From positions 1 through 31,846 of the IMG/VR virus record IMGVR_UViG_3300040808_000573: 31,846 nt of DNA; one strand, given 5' to 3'. This DNA is from a virus. Below are positions 15,789 to 23,871 of this stretch, in pieces. Both the position numbers and the translations under genes were made by a program. The first letter of the stretch is position 1; each line of letters begins with the position of its first letter. The notes under the pieces were generated by a model. That model was given only the letters and a program-made list of their open reading frames with translations. It had not been told where the DNA came from and ran no database searches.

Positions 15789-18527
15789 ATGCCTACATAC
15801 AAGATTACCGCTGACGGTAGGACGTATAAGGTTACTGCGCCGGACCAAGAGAGTGCCCTAGCGGCGCTCAATATGCAAGAGCAAGACCTTACGACTACCG
15901 CTGAGGACATCCAAGGCGCAGGCACTAAGATTCTTGACGGCCTGCTTCTTGGCTTTGGCGACGAAGCGGCTGCTGCTATGCGTGCTGGTATTGATGTAGG
16001 CGTGGCTGGTTTGTTTGGTGAGGAGGCGTCGCTGTATGGCGGGGACTTCTCGCGTGCCTATGAAAACATTGTGGCCCAACAGCGTGACGTTGAGAAGCGT
16101 TTTGAGCAGCAGAATCCTAAGCTTGCTCTTGGGCTTGAAGTTGCGGCTGGTCTGCCTACTGGTATGGCTACCGGTAAGGCGGCCCTCATGGGCGCTAGCA
16201 AGGCCGCAGCGGCAGCAGGCAAGGCAGGCACTACCCGTGCCTCTAACGCCCTTGCAGGGGCCGCTGTGGGCGCCGTAGAGGGCGGTACGTACGCACTCAA
16301 CGAAAAGGAAGGAGACATCGGCCAGCGCATTGACGCAATGACCATGCAGGATGCGTTGATTGCTGGCCTGGGCGGGGCCGCTGGGGCTGTTGGTGGGTCG
16401 CTAGTGCGCGGTACGTCACCGGAAAGCCGTACTATTGGTGAGCTGTCTAGCGGTGTAGTGAATCGCTTAAACACTGCGGCTAAGTCCACGGCTATTAAGA
16501 CCAAAGAAGTAGCAGATGATATTGGTGAGGTGGCCTTTAAAGCTACTGAAGCTGTATCACCTTCTCTTGCAAAAGCGGGACGCGACACTATACACCAGCT
16601 TAGCGATGTTACTGGCGAAATGATGACGTCTTTACGTCCAGCATTTGATGAAGTTAAAGACAAGTTTGATCGTTTGTTTAAGCCTACTAAAGACTATGCT
16701 TCAGACAAAGTAAGCGCTCAATACGGCGCACGTATCCACAGGGGTTCAATTAACGGACAGCGTGTTATTAACAAAGTAGACGATCTGTTTACGCGAAACA
16801 AAATGTTTGAGTTGCGCGATGTTGTTGAAGGCAACAATCAGCTCAAAGCTGCAATGGCCGACTACGCAAACCCTAATCTTGCACCTAAGCAGCGTGCTGT
16901 TGCTTTGCGCACTGTAAAGCGAGAGCTTAACGATAACAATTTGTTTAACAGCTATCGTCGCTTTATCAAAGAGCAAGAAGCTCTGCTTAACGACATTGCT
17001 CAAGGTACTCAAAGCGTCAAGCGTACTCGTGGCTATATGTCCATTGCTGCTGATTCTGATAGCAAACGAGATTTGGCTACGCGCTCTCTTGAAGCAGAGC
17101 GTAAAGCAAGCGAACAGGCTGCGCGTTTGTCTACCGCTGACGTGAGCGCCAAGGAAAAGATGAAGGTAGCGCGCTTGAACGCTGACGGCACTGGGCTATC
17201 CAAGGCGGGCATGGAAGCCCCGGTAATGAACCCAATTGACTCTCACCATTATTGGATGCGCTCTCACGCCCAGCTAAACGAAATGAACAAGGTGCTTGGG
17301 CTGCGTGGCGCACGCACTGAAGAAGAGCTGGCTGAGGTAGCACGCGGCGGCTTCTTTGGTAATCAGCTCCGTGCAAAGCTCAAGTCTGCTGGCTATAGCG
17401 ACGAAGCTGTAGGCAACGCTGTTGAGATTTACAATCAAGTGGTGTGGGGCAGCCAGCGCGGTATGGCTAAAGAGCTGCAGGCGCTGCGTAACGTAGGCTA
17501 TGCGTCCGCTATTGGTAACCCCTACGGTGCAGCGCTGCAGTTCCATGATTTGTTTAACAGTGCCTGGGCGAACGGACGCCGCGAAACTTTTGAGGCTCTG
17601 GCACGTAAGAACGGTTTTGACATCAGCGTTGAAGATGTGGGTATTGCGCAGCAGGTTCACAGCGAGATTGTGAATGGTGCTAAGAAAGCTGACGGCTCCT
17701 TTACTGAAACCGCTTTGGCAGACTGGGCAGCATCTCGTTCTCAAAAGCTTGTAGACTTTGCTATGCGTGCCTCTGGCTTTAGAGCTATGGACGGCTGGAC
17801 GAAAGGTAAGATTATGTCTGCTGCTTTGGGCAAGGAGTTCAAGCAGCTATCATCTAGCCCCGCGCAGTGGCGCAGTAAGTGGCGCAATACGTTTGACACA
17901 GCGGAGCTTAACGAGCTTGAAGCAGCGCTTAAGAACAAGGACACCAGCAACGAGTTGGTTAAGCAGCTTGCTGCTCTAAACCTAGCTGACTTGCAGCCTA
18001 TTAGCGCCGCCAGCAGCTCGCTAACCCAGCTTAGTGTTCCTAACGCACGCATCCTGTACATGCTGAAGGGCTTCGCCATGACGCAGCTACAGCTTATTCG
18101 TAAGCGTGTTGGTGGGGAGCTGAAGCGGGGTAACAAGAAGGAAGCAGTTAAGGACATGCTGGCTTATTTCTTGATCTCTGGCGGCGGCTACGGCGTTGTG
18201 AACGAAACGCGTCAGCTTGCCAAGCTAGAGTCCCCTGACTATGGCAACGTGCCGGCTCTTGCGTTCTATCAAATGATGTCTATCCCGACGCTTGGTGCAT
18301 TTGGTGGTAATCAGTACGCTGCGCACTTGTTCCAGCAAAATCCAGTGGAGCAGATCACGTCTAACTTTGTGCCCGTTGTGCCTGTCGCAGAAGGTGTTGG
18401 TAAAGACTTGTCTAATTTGTTTACCAAAGGTGAAATCATTCCAGACAAAACGCTTGGCGCCATGCCTCTGATTGGTCCGTTCTATCGCGGTATATCTGAG
18501 AAGTTGGACAGCGAAAGCGAAGAGTAA
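15789..18527 (+). CDS. Large internal virion protein, T7 gp16-like position
   Basis: This 912-residue protein starts at ATG 15789 with GGAG five bases upstream. The first 35 residues (TYKITADGRTYKVTAPDQESAL) form a small beta module also seen at the start of other phage internal proteins. Two Gly/Ala hydrophobic segments follow (about 120-165 and 185-205), then a long helical body. I do not see a lytic transglycosylase signature, unlike T7 gp16. It probably forms part of the DNA ejection channel. It is the last late gene and ends seven bases before the terminator hairpin. Confidence 0.75.
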   Translation: MPTYKITADGRTYKVTAPDQESALAALNMQEQDLTTTAEDIQGAGTKILDGLLLGFGDEAAAAMRAGIDVGVAGLFGEEASLYGGDFSRAYENIVAQQRDVEKRFEQQNPKLALGLEVAAGLPTGMATGKAALMGASKAAAAAGKAGTTRASNALAGAAVGAVEGGTYALNEKEGDIGQRIDAMTMQDALIAGLGGAAGAVGGSLVRGTSPESRTIGELSSGVVNRLNTAAKSTAIKTKEVADDIGEVAFKATEAVSPSLAKAGRDTIHQLSDVTGEMMTSLRPAFDEVKDKFDRLFKPTKDYASDKVSAQYGARIHRGSINGQRVINKVDDLFTRNKMFELRDVVEGNNQLKAAMADYANPNLAPKQRAVALRTVKRELNDNNLFNSYRRFIKEQEALLNDIAQGTQSVKRTRGYMSIAADSDSKRDLATRSLEAERKASEQAARLSTADVSAKEKMKVARLNADGTGLSKAGMEAPVMNPIDSHHYWMRSHAQLNEMNKVLGLRGARTEEELAEVARGGFFGNQLRAKLKSAGYSDEAVGNAVEIYNQVVWGSQRGMAKELQALRNVGYASAIGNPYGAALQFHDLFNSAWANGRRETFEALARKNGFDISVEDVGIAQQVHSEIVNGAKKADGSFTETALADWAASRSQKLVDFAMRASGFRAMDGWTKGKIMSAALGKEFKQLSSSPAQWRSKWRNTFDTAELNELEAALKNKDTSNELVKQLAALNLADLQPISAASSSLTQLSVPNARILYMLKGFAMTQLQLIRKRVGGELKRGNKKEAVKDMLAYFLISGGGYGVVNETRQLAKLESPDYGNVPALAFYQMMSIPTLGAFGGNQYAAHLFQQNPVEQITSNFVPVVPVAEGVGKDLSNLFTKGEIIPDKTLGAMPLIGPFYRGISEKLDSESEE

Positions 18528-18533
18528 AGCAAG

Positions 18534-18564
18534 GCGCCCGCTACGGATAACGTGTAGCGGGCGC
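18534..18564. terminator. Bidirectional hairpin at the convergent junction
   Basis: A perfect 11-bp stem (GCGCCCGCTAC / GTAGCGGGCGC) with a 9-base loop fills most of the 46 bases between the two converging gene blocks. Neither side has a strong U-tract. Its position and stability support a shared transcription terminator. Confidence 0.8.
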
Positions 18565-18573
18565 TACGCTTCC

Positions 18574-18876
18574 CTACAAGTCCTCCTCCTTCACGAAGAT
18601 GCCGTGGCGCATCTGCCCTTTGCGGTCCTTAATCTTATTGTAGCTGACCGTTAGCGCCTGCTTCAGCGTAAACCCGTTACGCGTTGCAATGTTAATCAAC
18701 ACCACCAAGCAGTCGCCTAGTTCATCCCGCAAGTCAAAGCCATCATGGACATCTTGGTCCAGCTCATGCACTTCCTCTAGCAGCTTGTGCATTTGTGCTG
18801 CGTCGCTGCTGCCTAGGATTAGGTTGCGGTCGTCATGCCATTCAGCTACACGCTGCTCTAGTTCTTCAAAGGTCAC
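18574..18876 (-). CDS. MazG-like nucleotide pyrophosphohydrolase
   Basis: This all-helical protein of 100 residues carries the MazG metal-binding pattern: EEVHE (E35, E38) and DELGD (E52, D55), numbered from the chosen start. Phage MazG-type enzymes hydrolyse NTPs or dNTPs and may adjust nucleotide pools or (p)ppGpp signals. I chose GTG 18876 because AGGGAG lies eight bases upstream and the GTG overlaps the preceding stop as GTGA; an ATG at 18897 gives 107 residues but has no ribosome site. It is the last gene of the minus-strand unit. Confidence 0.88.
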   Translation of the reverse strand: MTFEELEQRVAEWHDDRNLILGSSDAAQMHKLLEEVHELDQDVHDGFDLRDELGDCLVVLINIATRNGFTLKQALTVSYNKIKDRKGQMRHGIFVKEEDL

Positions 18877-19091
18877 TTCGTCAACTCCCTTGCCCATACA
18901 CGTTCATTGATGTGGCTATTGTAGCAGTGGTTTTTGTCGAACCAGAACAGGTCATCCAGTGCCTCTTCGGCCCGCTCCCAGCCCTCACGGTGGCAGCGTC
19001 CTGATACGGACTCATACGGCAGCCCGTTCAGGAACACTACGTTAGCGAGGACAGACAAGGCGTGGAAGACGCGGTGCAGATAGCTCTTCAT
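18873..19091 (-). CDS. Small phage protein, unknown function
   Basis: This 72-residue protein starts at ATG 19091 (ATGA overlap with the upstream gene, AAGGAAG eight bases ahead). The N-terminal half is mildly hydrophobic (YLHRVFHALSVLANVVFLNG), the rest charged with WERAEEALDDLFWFDKNHC and NERVW. Two Cys and several His are present but form no obvious zinc motif. The family is not recognised. It is coupled to both neighbours. Confidence 0.65.
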   Translation of the reverse strand: MKSYLHRVFHALSVLANVVFLNGLPYESVSGRCHREGWERAEEALDDLFWFDKNHCYNSHINERVWARELTK

Positions 19092-19321
19092 GGCCCATAC
19101 TTCCTTTCAATCAGCAGCTCCAAGTAGTGAATGGCTTTGAGCAAGTCTTCCTTGCCGCCCTTCTGTTCATGGCGTGTCACGTACTTAACCACGTTGCCTT
19201 CGATAAAGCCCAGCCCGTTCTGGTAGATAAAGTCGATGGGTTGAATAGCTAGGCGGTAGTGGTCGCCGCCTTCCTGGCGCTTACTAGCTTCAGTGGACGG
19301 GGCCGTCATAGCTTTCTTCAC
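19088..19321 (-). CDS. DUF3310 family protein
   Basis: This 77-residue protein has the DUF3310 signature: GDHYRLAIQPIDFIYQNGLGF, EGNVVKYVTRHEQKGG and EDLLKAIHYLELL. The family is widespread in phages and sometimes annotated as nucleotide kinase-like, but its activity is unproven. The start is GTG 19321, with GGGAGG eight bases upstream, inside the end of the previous gene (32-base overlap). It sits with MazG and the replication genes, which fits a role in nucleotide metabolism. Confidence 0.88.
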   Translation of the reverse strand: MKKAMTAPSTEASKRQEGGDHYRLAIQPIDFIYQNGLGFIEGNVVKYVTRHEQKGGKEDLLKAIHYLELLIERKYGP

Positions 19322-19571
19322 TCTCTATACCTCCCATAAGCAAGTTGAATTTACCCATATCAAGCAGCATGTTAACGGTGTCGGGGTGTTGGCCGTTAGA
19401 AGCTAGCACAAACTCCCTGCCTTCGATAAAGATAACGCAAGCGCTCTCCACCGCTACGTCAGGGTTGTCGTCTTCAAAGGTGCCAAGCGCATCACGCAGT
19501 GACTGAAGCATATCGACAACTTTATGCCGCTCTTTGCCGTTCTTCTTGAAGTCTCCCTTAACTACTTTCAT
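19290..19571 (-). CDS. Small phage protein, unknown function
   Basis: This 93-residue protein starts at ATG 19571, which overlaps the upstream stop as ATGA and has GGAAG seven bases ahead; an ATG at 19586 would add five residues. It has a basic N-terminus (KVVKGDFKKNGKERHKVVDML) and an alpha-beta body (CVIFIEGREFVLASNGQ, DTVNMLLDMGKFNLLMG). No catalytic motif is seen. The family is not recognised. Confidence 0.65.
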   Translation of the reverse strand: MKVVKGDFKKNGKERHKVVDMLQSLRDALGTFEDDNPDVAVESACVIFIEGREFVLASNGQHPDTVNMLLDMGKFNLLMGGIESEESYDGPVH

Positions 19572-19744
19572 GTCCAGTCTTCCCATAGCTCTATGTGATT
19601 ATTGAAGCGCTCCCGGTTATCCAAGATGTGTCCCCGTAGCAGGTCCACTAGCTCCTCCGTCGTTACGTTGCAAAGCTCAATGATCTCCCAAGCGTCGCAG
19701 TGTTCCAAGATACGCTCAAAGAACGGGTCGTCTTGCAGCGGCAT
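19568..19744 (-). CDS. Small acidic protein, unknown function
   Basis: This 58-residue protein starts at ATG 19744, one base past the metallophosphoesterase stop, with GGAGGG six bases upstream. It is acidic and helical, with Trp residues (FERILEHCDAWEIIELC, TEELVDLLRGHILDNRE). An in-frame upstream extension to 19804 overlaps the phosphoesterase gene and is not needed. The family is not recognised. Confidence 0.7.
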   Translation of the reverse strand: MPLQDDPFFERILEHCDAWEIIELCNVTTEELVDLLRGHILDNRERFNNHIELWEDWT

Positions 19745-19745
19745 G

Positions 19746-20432
19746 CTACACCCTCCGAATCTTAGAGCCAAGGTCCATAGGCTCAGCGTAAGGTATGCCG
19801 TCAATGACCACGCCGCAGCCGATGATGGGCTTTAGCTTGAAGTGTCGCCCATAGGCAAAGGCGAGGTGCTTCTGGTTGACGCCGCAGCCTACCGCCATGC
19901 CCCATACCAGCTCCCTGTCGCTAGCCGTGTAGCTAACGCCAAGGTTGCTGTGGTTGTGGCCTGACACGGTGCATTGCATGCGCTGCTTTGCGTCGTTACG
20001 GAAACCGTTGACACCGTTAGCGGTTTCACCGTGGTGGTACAGCACGCCATCAATCTCAATCTGCTCCTCAATCTGCCAGCCCTTCGGCATTTGCATTAGC
20101 TCCTCAAGGGGCTTCATGAAGATAGAGGGCTCCATGCCTAGCTTCCGTAGCTGCCGTGCCGGGATGCGGTCATGGTTGCCAAGGATCAGGGTGAGCTTGG
20201 GGAACGCTGCGTACCAGCGCTTAGCCCGCTCCAGCGCAGACTCGTACTCTCCGTGTACGTTGTGCAACAGCGGCTCGCTGTCGTGGAAGGACAGGCTGTG
20301 GTTGTCGATGAAGTCTCCAATGTGAACCACAGTGTCCACCTTCCAAGCTTTAAACTGCTCTTGACAAAACTCCAAGTAGCCGTCAAGCTCGTAGGGCAAG
20401 TGCGTGTCTCCGATAATGCCTACCCTTGCCAT
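19746..20432 (-). CDS. Calcineurin-like metallophosphoesterase
   Basis: This 228-residue protein shows the full metallophosphatase motif set in order: GDTH (D9, H11), GDFIDNH (D40), GNHDR (85-89), HHGE (H133-H134) and SGHNH (H159, H161). It should bind two metal ions and hydrolyse a phosphoester. Phage relatives are variously called phosphatases, nucleases or Mre11/SbcD-like proteins; no nuclease accessory domain is visible here. The start is ATG 20432, with GAGGAG eight bases upstream; a longer frame to 20522 runs into the HNH gene. Its neighbours suggest DNA metabolism. Confidence 0.9.
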   Translation of the reverse strand: MARVGIIGDTHLPYELDGYLEFCQEQFKAWKVDTVVHIGDFIDNHSLSFHDSEPLLHNVHGEYESALERAKRWYAAFPKLTLILGNHDRIPARQLRKLGMEPSIFMKPLEELMQMPKGWQIEEQIEIDGVLYHHGETANGVNGFRNDAKQRMQCTVSGHNHSNLGVSYTASDRELVWGMAVGCGVNQKHLAFAYGRHFKLKPIIGCGVVIDGIPYAEPMDLGSKIRRV

Positions 20433-20433
20433 G

Positions 20434-20793
20434 CTATTTACTCCTCTTCTTTGCGTCGCGTTCTTCGTTAGTCTTGACTTGGTGGCAGTCTTTACACAGC
20501 ACTTGGAATCCGTCAGCTTCACAGAACATACGCTCTACAAAGCCGGGGAGGTCGTCGTAGTTCCGTAACGACCCGCACTGTACAATATGGTCCACTTCCA
20601 CCTGCCTTGATCCAAACCAGCCGCCGCAGTGGGCGCATTCGTAGGTGTTGTACGCTACCTTAGCGGCTTGCTTGGCGCTGTGCTTCGGGCCCCATCTTTG
20701 GAAAGCAGAACGGAGGGCGCTACGTATAAAGCCAAAGTACCGTGCCTCCGTCCACTTGCCATCGTTACGTGTCCTTGGTACCTTCTTGCTCAT
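20434..20793 (-). CDS. HNH nuclease
   Basis: This 119-residue basic protein has a zinc-knuckle HNH core: CAHC (C53, C56), VEVDHI (D68, H69), an insert (SLRNYDDLPGFVERMF), then LCKDCHQVKT (C100, C103, H104). The start is ATG 20793, with GGTGGA seven bases upstream. It sits between exonuclease and metallophosphoesterase in a compact operon with normal composition, so it is more likely a resident DNA-metabolism or packaging nuclease than a recent homing insertion, unlike the HNH gene at 4089. Confidence 0.85.
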   Translation of the reverse strand: MSKKVPRTRNDGKWTEARYFGFIRSALRSAFQRWGPKHSAKQAAKVAYNTYECAHCGGWFGSRQVEVDHIVQCGSLRNYDDLPGFVERMFCEADGFQVLCKDCHQVKTNEERDAKKRSK

Positions 20794-20905
20794 CTAGTGT
20801 TTCCACCGTAATGCGTATCACTCCGTGTTCCTTCATCCATAGTAGGGCCATCCTGGCTATCGCTCTTGCTTGCTTTGGGTATGTAACAATATGTGTTATC
20901 TTCAT
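20765..20905 (-). CDS. Small coupled ORF, unknown function
   Basis: This 46-residue ORF starts at ATG 20905, overlapping the exonuclease stop as ATGA, with GGGAG eight bases upstream. It overlaps the HNH start by 29 bases. The product is basic and alpha-beta (KITHIVTYPKQARAIARMAL, VIRITVETLDEQ). The good ribosome site and the two-sided overlap support a real gene. The family is not recognised. Confidence 0.6.
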   Translation of the reverse strand: MKITHIVTYPKQARAIARMALLWMKEHGVIRITVETLDEQEGTKDT

Positions 20906-21627
20906 AACGGAAACTCCCACATCTGCTCCGGCTCACGCCTAATCCATAGCTGTCTCCCTTGTCGTAGTAGCCAGTCGTCTAGTATCTCCTCCTTCTCGTC
21001 AACGCACATGCCCACCTTGTCGAAGGCTTGAGAGTATACGTCACGTACGTAGGCGTACATCTCAGCGGGGTCAAACATATCTTCGATGGGGTCAAGCAGA
21101 GTGCGTGTAGCTTTCTGGCCCAAGCGACGGAACAGTCCGGGGATGTTGTCCGTGGCGTCGCCAGTCAGTAGCTGCTTGTAGAAGAAACGGTCTGCATCTT
21201 CCGGTGACACGTTGAATAACTCCTTGCGCCTCCAGTTCCAGTGCCAGCCGGGAACGCCGTACAGGTCTTTGTCCAGCGTTGCAATACCATACCCGTGCTG
21301 GTACGCCATGTACCCAAGCTTGTCGTCAGCCTCCTCGCCTTGCACAAGCTCAGCGCCCAAAGAGTCAATCATGTACTCCTTGAGCGCTGCGAAGTGTGCG
21401 GGCTTCTCAGACTTCCGTGTGCCCTTGTAAGGGTAGGTATCGCAGCCGTACTGCAGCCGATAGTTACCGTCCCCTGTTAGGTAGATTTCAGCACCCTCCG
21501 CCCCAAGCTGCTGCATAATCTGCTCGCAGACGGAGCGTGCTGAACGACAGGCAAAGGCAATGGGGTCATCCTTGGCGGCGAACGCCACGCTGTACAGAAT
21601 GATGTCGCCGTCCAGACCCCAGCGCAT
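20902..21627 (-). CDS. 5'-3' exonuclease (T7 gp6-like, PIN/FEN fold)
   Basis: This 241-residue protein has the acidic residues of phage 5' nucleases: LDGD (D6, D8), the basic arch (YPYKGTRKSEKP), GEEADD (E99, D101, D102), TLDKDL (D119, D121) and GDATDNIPG (156-164), the DNA-binding turn. It would remove RNA primers and degrade DNA 5'-3', as T7 gp6 does. The start is ATG 21627 in a TAATG overlap with SSB, so the two are coupled. It belongs to the SSB-led transcript. Confidence 0.9.
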   Translation of the reverse strand: MRWGLDGDIILYSVAFAAKDDPIAFACRSARSVCEQIMQQLGAEGAEIYLTGDGNYRLQYGCDTYPYKGTRKSEKPAHFAALKEYMIDSLGAELVQGEEADDKLGYMAYQHGYGIATLDKDLYGVPGWHWNWRRKELFNVSPEDADRFFYKQLLTGDATDNIPGLFRRLGQKATRTLLDPIEDMFDPAEMYAYVRDVYSQAFDKVGMCVDEKEEILDDWLLRQGRQLWIRREPEQMWEFPL

Positions 21628-22073
21628 TACAGCACCTCAGCCATTGCGTCTTCGTCAGCCGTCACTTCGGGCTGGACAAGCTCTTCAATGGACATGCTGA
21701 CTAGCGACGGACGTACCACACCGTCACGTGCCTTGTACGCCTTAACCTTAGCGCGCACTACGGAGCCATATCCAATCTCGCGGGGGTTGCCCTCAAAGGG
21801 CGTCTTGCCATCGTCTTCAAACAAGATTTTGAAACGCCCGCTGTTGTCAATAGGATACTGCGACTTGCATTCCACAAACTTGCCGCGTGCGTACTTGTCA
21901 TCAGGCTTTTGCTTCAGCTCAATGCCAAGCTCTTCCAGCCGTTCGATAGCACGTTCGCTAAGGTTGGTGAGCTGCACGCCGTACTTGCCGGTCGGTGCGC
22001 CACGGTAGGTAATCTCGTCAACCAGGGACGGGAAGCTAACGGTAGCGCGGACGGTTACGATTTGGTTTTCCAT
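21627..22073 (-). CDS. Single-stranded DNA-binding protein
   Basis: This 148-residue protein has an alternating beta pattern consistent with an OB fold (VTVRATVSFPSL, GKYGVQLTNL, GRFKILFEDDG, GSVVRAKVKAYKAR) and ends in an acidic tail (PEVTADEDAMAEVL) such as phage SSBs use to contact polymerase and helicase. There is no decisive motif, but position just before the exonuclease and after polymerase is typical of T7 gp2.5-like proteins. The start is ATG 22073, with AAGGA seven bases upstream. It has its own promoter at 22120. Confidence 0.75.
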   Translation of the reverse strand: MENQIVTVRATVSFPSLVDEITYRGAPTGKYGVQLTNLSERAIERLEELGIELKQKPDDKYARGKFVECKSQYPIDNSGRFKILFEDDGKTPFEGNPREIGYGSVVRAKVKAYKARDGVVRPSLVSMSIEELVQPEVTADEDAMAEVL

Positions 22074-22095
22074 GTTTAGTTCCTTTTCAGTTATC

Positions 22096-22112
22096 CGGTC
22101 GTTCTTTGACCG
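22096..22112 (-). promoter_or_regulatory. Leader hairpin of the SSB transcript
   Basis: CGGTC and GACCG form a 5-bp stem around a 7-base loop, just at the predicted transcript start of the promoter at 22120. A 5'-end stem of this kind could stabilise the mRNA or act as a protein-binding site. Confidence 0.35.
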
Positions 22113-22119
22113 TGACTAT

Positions 22120-22148
22120 ATTTTCCCACAAGTAGCTTTAAATGTCAA
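22120..22148 (-). promoter_or_regulatory. Sigma70-type promoter for SSB-exonuclease-MazG
   Basis: TTGACA at 22148-22143, a 17-bp spacer and GAAAAT at 22125-22120 on the minus strand. It shares 11 bases on each side (GCTTGACATTT and AAAATATAGTC) with the plus-strand promoter at 1503, at the same spacing. The -35 box starts four bases after the polymerase stop. Confidence 0.7.
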
Positions 22149-22152
22149 GCAC

Positions 22153-23796
22153 TTAGTGAGTTTCCGCCCAGTTATTTCCTACCTTAAACTCTCCGTCGAG
22201 CGGACACCGGAGGTCAAGCTGTCGTCCCGCTTCGCGTATAGCGTTACGGAACACTGCGCCTACCTGCTGCGCATACTCTTCAGGCACCTCAACCTGAAAC
22301 TCATCATGCACTTGAGCCACTAGCTTGTATGGGTAGCCGTAGCTTGCTAGCTTCTGAGTCGCAATGACCAGTGCCTTCTTCATGACGATAGCGCCAGCGG
22401 ATTGCAGCAGGGTGTTGAGTGCTGCGTGTTCGCTACGTATCAGCACACGGCGCCCGTCAAGCCCCGGTAAGCTACCGTCTAGCCCGTGCCTAGCCACCTT
22501 GTTAATCAGCTTCAGAAGGGCAGGGAGGCTGTCTAGGAAGCGCTGCTTAAGCTGTGCGCCCTTGCGTGACGACCCGCCTACAATGCTGCCAATCTTGGCG
22601 TCACCGGCACCGTAGAGGAAGGCGTAGATGAACGTCTTCGCTTGCGCTCTGGTGTCCAAGCCGGCAGCTTGCTGATTGTAGGTGTGGATGTCACCGTTGA
22701 GTATCAAGTCCGTGTACTTAGCATCGTCCATGTAGTGGGCCAGCATGCGTAGCTCAAGGCCACTAGCGTCAATGCCGACAAGCTTGCTGCCCTCAGGCAC
22801 AACGAAGCATTGGCGGTACAGAGAGTCGCTAGGAATCTGTGCCATGTTGGGCGAGCTGTGCGTCATGCGGCCCGTCACGGCACCGCACGTGTTGACACGG
22901 CCATGGATACGTCCGTCGTCCTGCACCGCATCAAGCCAGGACTTGAGCATACCGTAGCGCTTCTGAAGCGTGAGGTACTCAAGGACAAGAGCAGCTTCAG
23001 GTATCTTTTTGTTTTGCTTAAGAGTAGCTTCGTCTACTTTTGGTTTACCACTTGGCGTAGTCTCACACCAAACAGCACCCTTCTGCGCCAGACGCTCCGC
23101 CACTTGCTGCCGTGACGCTACGTTGAACACAGTTACTTTGTCCTTGAGCCGCTTGCCAGTCTTCTCAGACCAGCGCTCCTCCACGATGGGCGGGAAGATA
23201 GCCTGAAGCTCTGCTTCAATTTCCCGCATGCGCTGTTCGTGGTCCCGATACAAGGTGCAGGCGGTGTCGAAGTCGAAGGCAAAGCCGTTGGCAATCTGCT
23301 GCACCGTAGCCTTAGCGACATCATGCTCAAGGTTAATAGACCGCTGACTGAAGCCTTGCCGGTAAAGCTCTCCGGTTATGTGTTCGTACACGTCCCAGTT
23401 AGCACGGCAGTCTTGCAGGCAGTAGCGAATCATGTCGTCCGTCAGGCCCTTGTCGAAGTCGGCAGCATCAAACTCTTCCTTGAGTTCTTTGCCGGCCCGA
23501 AGCGCCCAAGCTTTTAGTGAATGCCCACCGTCAGCAGGAGGGTTAAGGAGGCGGCCCATGACGAGGGTGTCATGAACCGCCCCGTCCCATGCCCAGCCCC
23601 ACACGCGCTGCAGGACGGGCAGGTCGAAGGCAAGGAGGTTGTGCCCGATAACTGCATCAACGCCCTTGAGTGCTGCGGAGAGTTCGGATGACGTAGCGCA
23701 GTGTACGCTCTCGTTCTGAGCGGGCAGGTACACTCCAGCCATCCAGATCATGTCGTGTGAAAGATTCGTTTCGATGTCCAAGACTGCTAGTTTCAT
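22153..23796 (-). CDS. DNA polymerase, family A (T7-like)
   Basis: This 547-residue enzyme has both domains. The 3'-5' exonuclease carries DIE (D7, E9), GHNLLAFD (52-58) and YCLQD (125-129). The polymerase carries motif A IDASGLELR (D343), motif B R383-x3-K387-x3-Y391 and motif C HDE (497-499). The Tyr at 391 corresponds to T7 Y526 and E. coli Pol I F762. It is shorter than T7 gp5 (704), and the thioredoxin-binding insertion of T7 is not evident. The start is ATG 23796, with GAGGAG eight bases upstream. It replicates the phage genome with the primase-helicase encoded upstream. Confidence 0.95.
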   Translation of the reverse strand: MKLAVLDIETNLSHDMIWMAGVYLPAQNESVHCATSSELSAALKGVDAVIGHNLLAFDLPVLQRVWGWAWDGAVHDTLVMGRLLNPPADGGHSLKAWALRAGKELKEEFDAADFDKGLTDDMIRYCLQDCRANWDVYEHITGELYRQGFSQRSINLEHDVAKATVQQIANGFAFDFDTACTLYRDHEQRMREIEAELQAIFPPIVEERWSEKTGKRLKDKVTVFNVASRQQVAERLAQKGAVWCETTPSGKPKVDEATLKQNKKIPEAALVLEYLTLQKRYGMLKSWLDAVQDDGRIHGRVNTCGAVTGRMTHSSPNMAQIPSDSLYRQCFVVPEGSKLVGIDASGLELRMLAHYMDDAKYTDLILNGDIHTYNQQAAGLDTRAQAKTFIYAFLYGAGDAKIGSIVGGSSRKGAQLKQRFLDSLPALLKLINKVARHGLDGSLPGLDGRRVLIRSEHAALNTLLQSAGAIVMKKALVIATQKLASYGYPYKLVAQVHDEFQVEVPEEYAQQVGAVFRNAIREAGRQLDLRCPLDGEFKVGNNWAETH

Positions 23797-23869
23797 TCGG
23801 CTTTCTCCTCAGCCTACTGGTTTCTTCTTGCTCTTGCAGGGCGATTACGTAGTCACCCATTCTGCTCAT
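23657..23869 (-). CDS. Small ORF overlapping the polymerase start, unknown function
   Basis: This 70-residue ORF starts at ATG 23869 with GGAGG seven bases upstream, three bases past the HTH gene stop. It then runs out of frame into the polymerase gene for 140 bases. The first 20 residues (MGDYVIALQEQEETSRLRRK) are a plausible charged helix; the rest is basic and low in complexity. The strong ribosome site argues that it is translated, perhaps mainly to couple polymerase synthesis to the HTH gene. The family is not recognised. Confidence 0.45.
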   Translation of the reverse strand: MSRMGDYVIALQEQEETSRLRRKPNETSSLGHRNESFTRHDLDGWSVPARSERERTLRYVIRTLRSTQGR

Positions 23870-23871
23870 GG

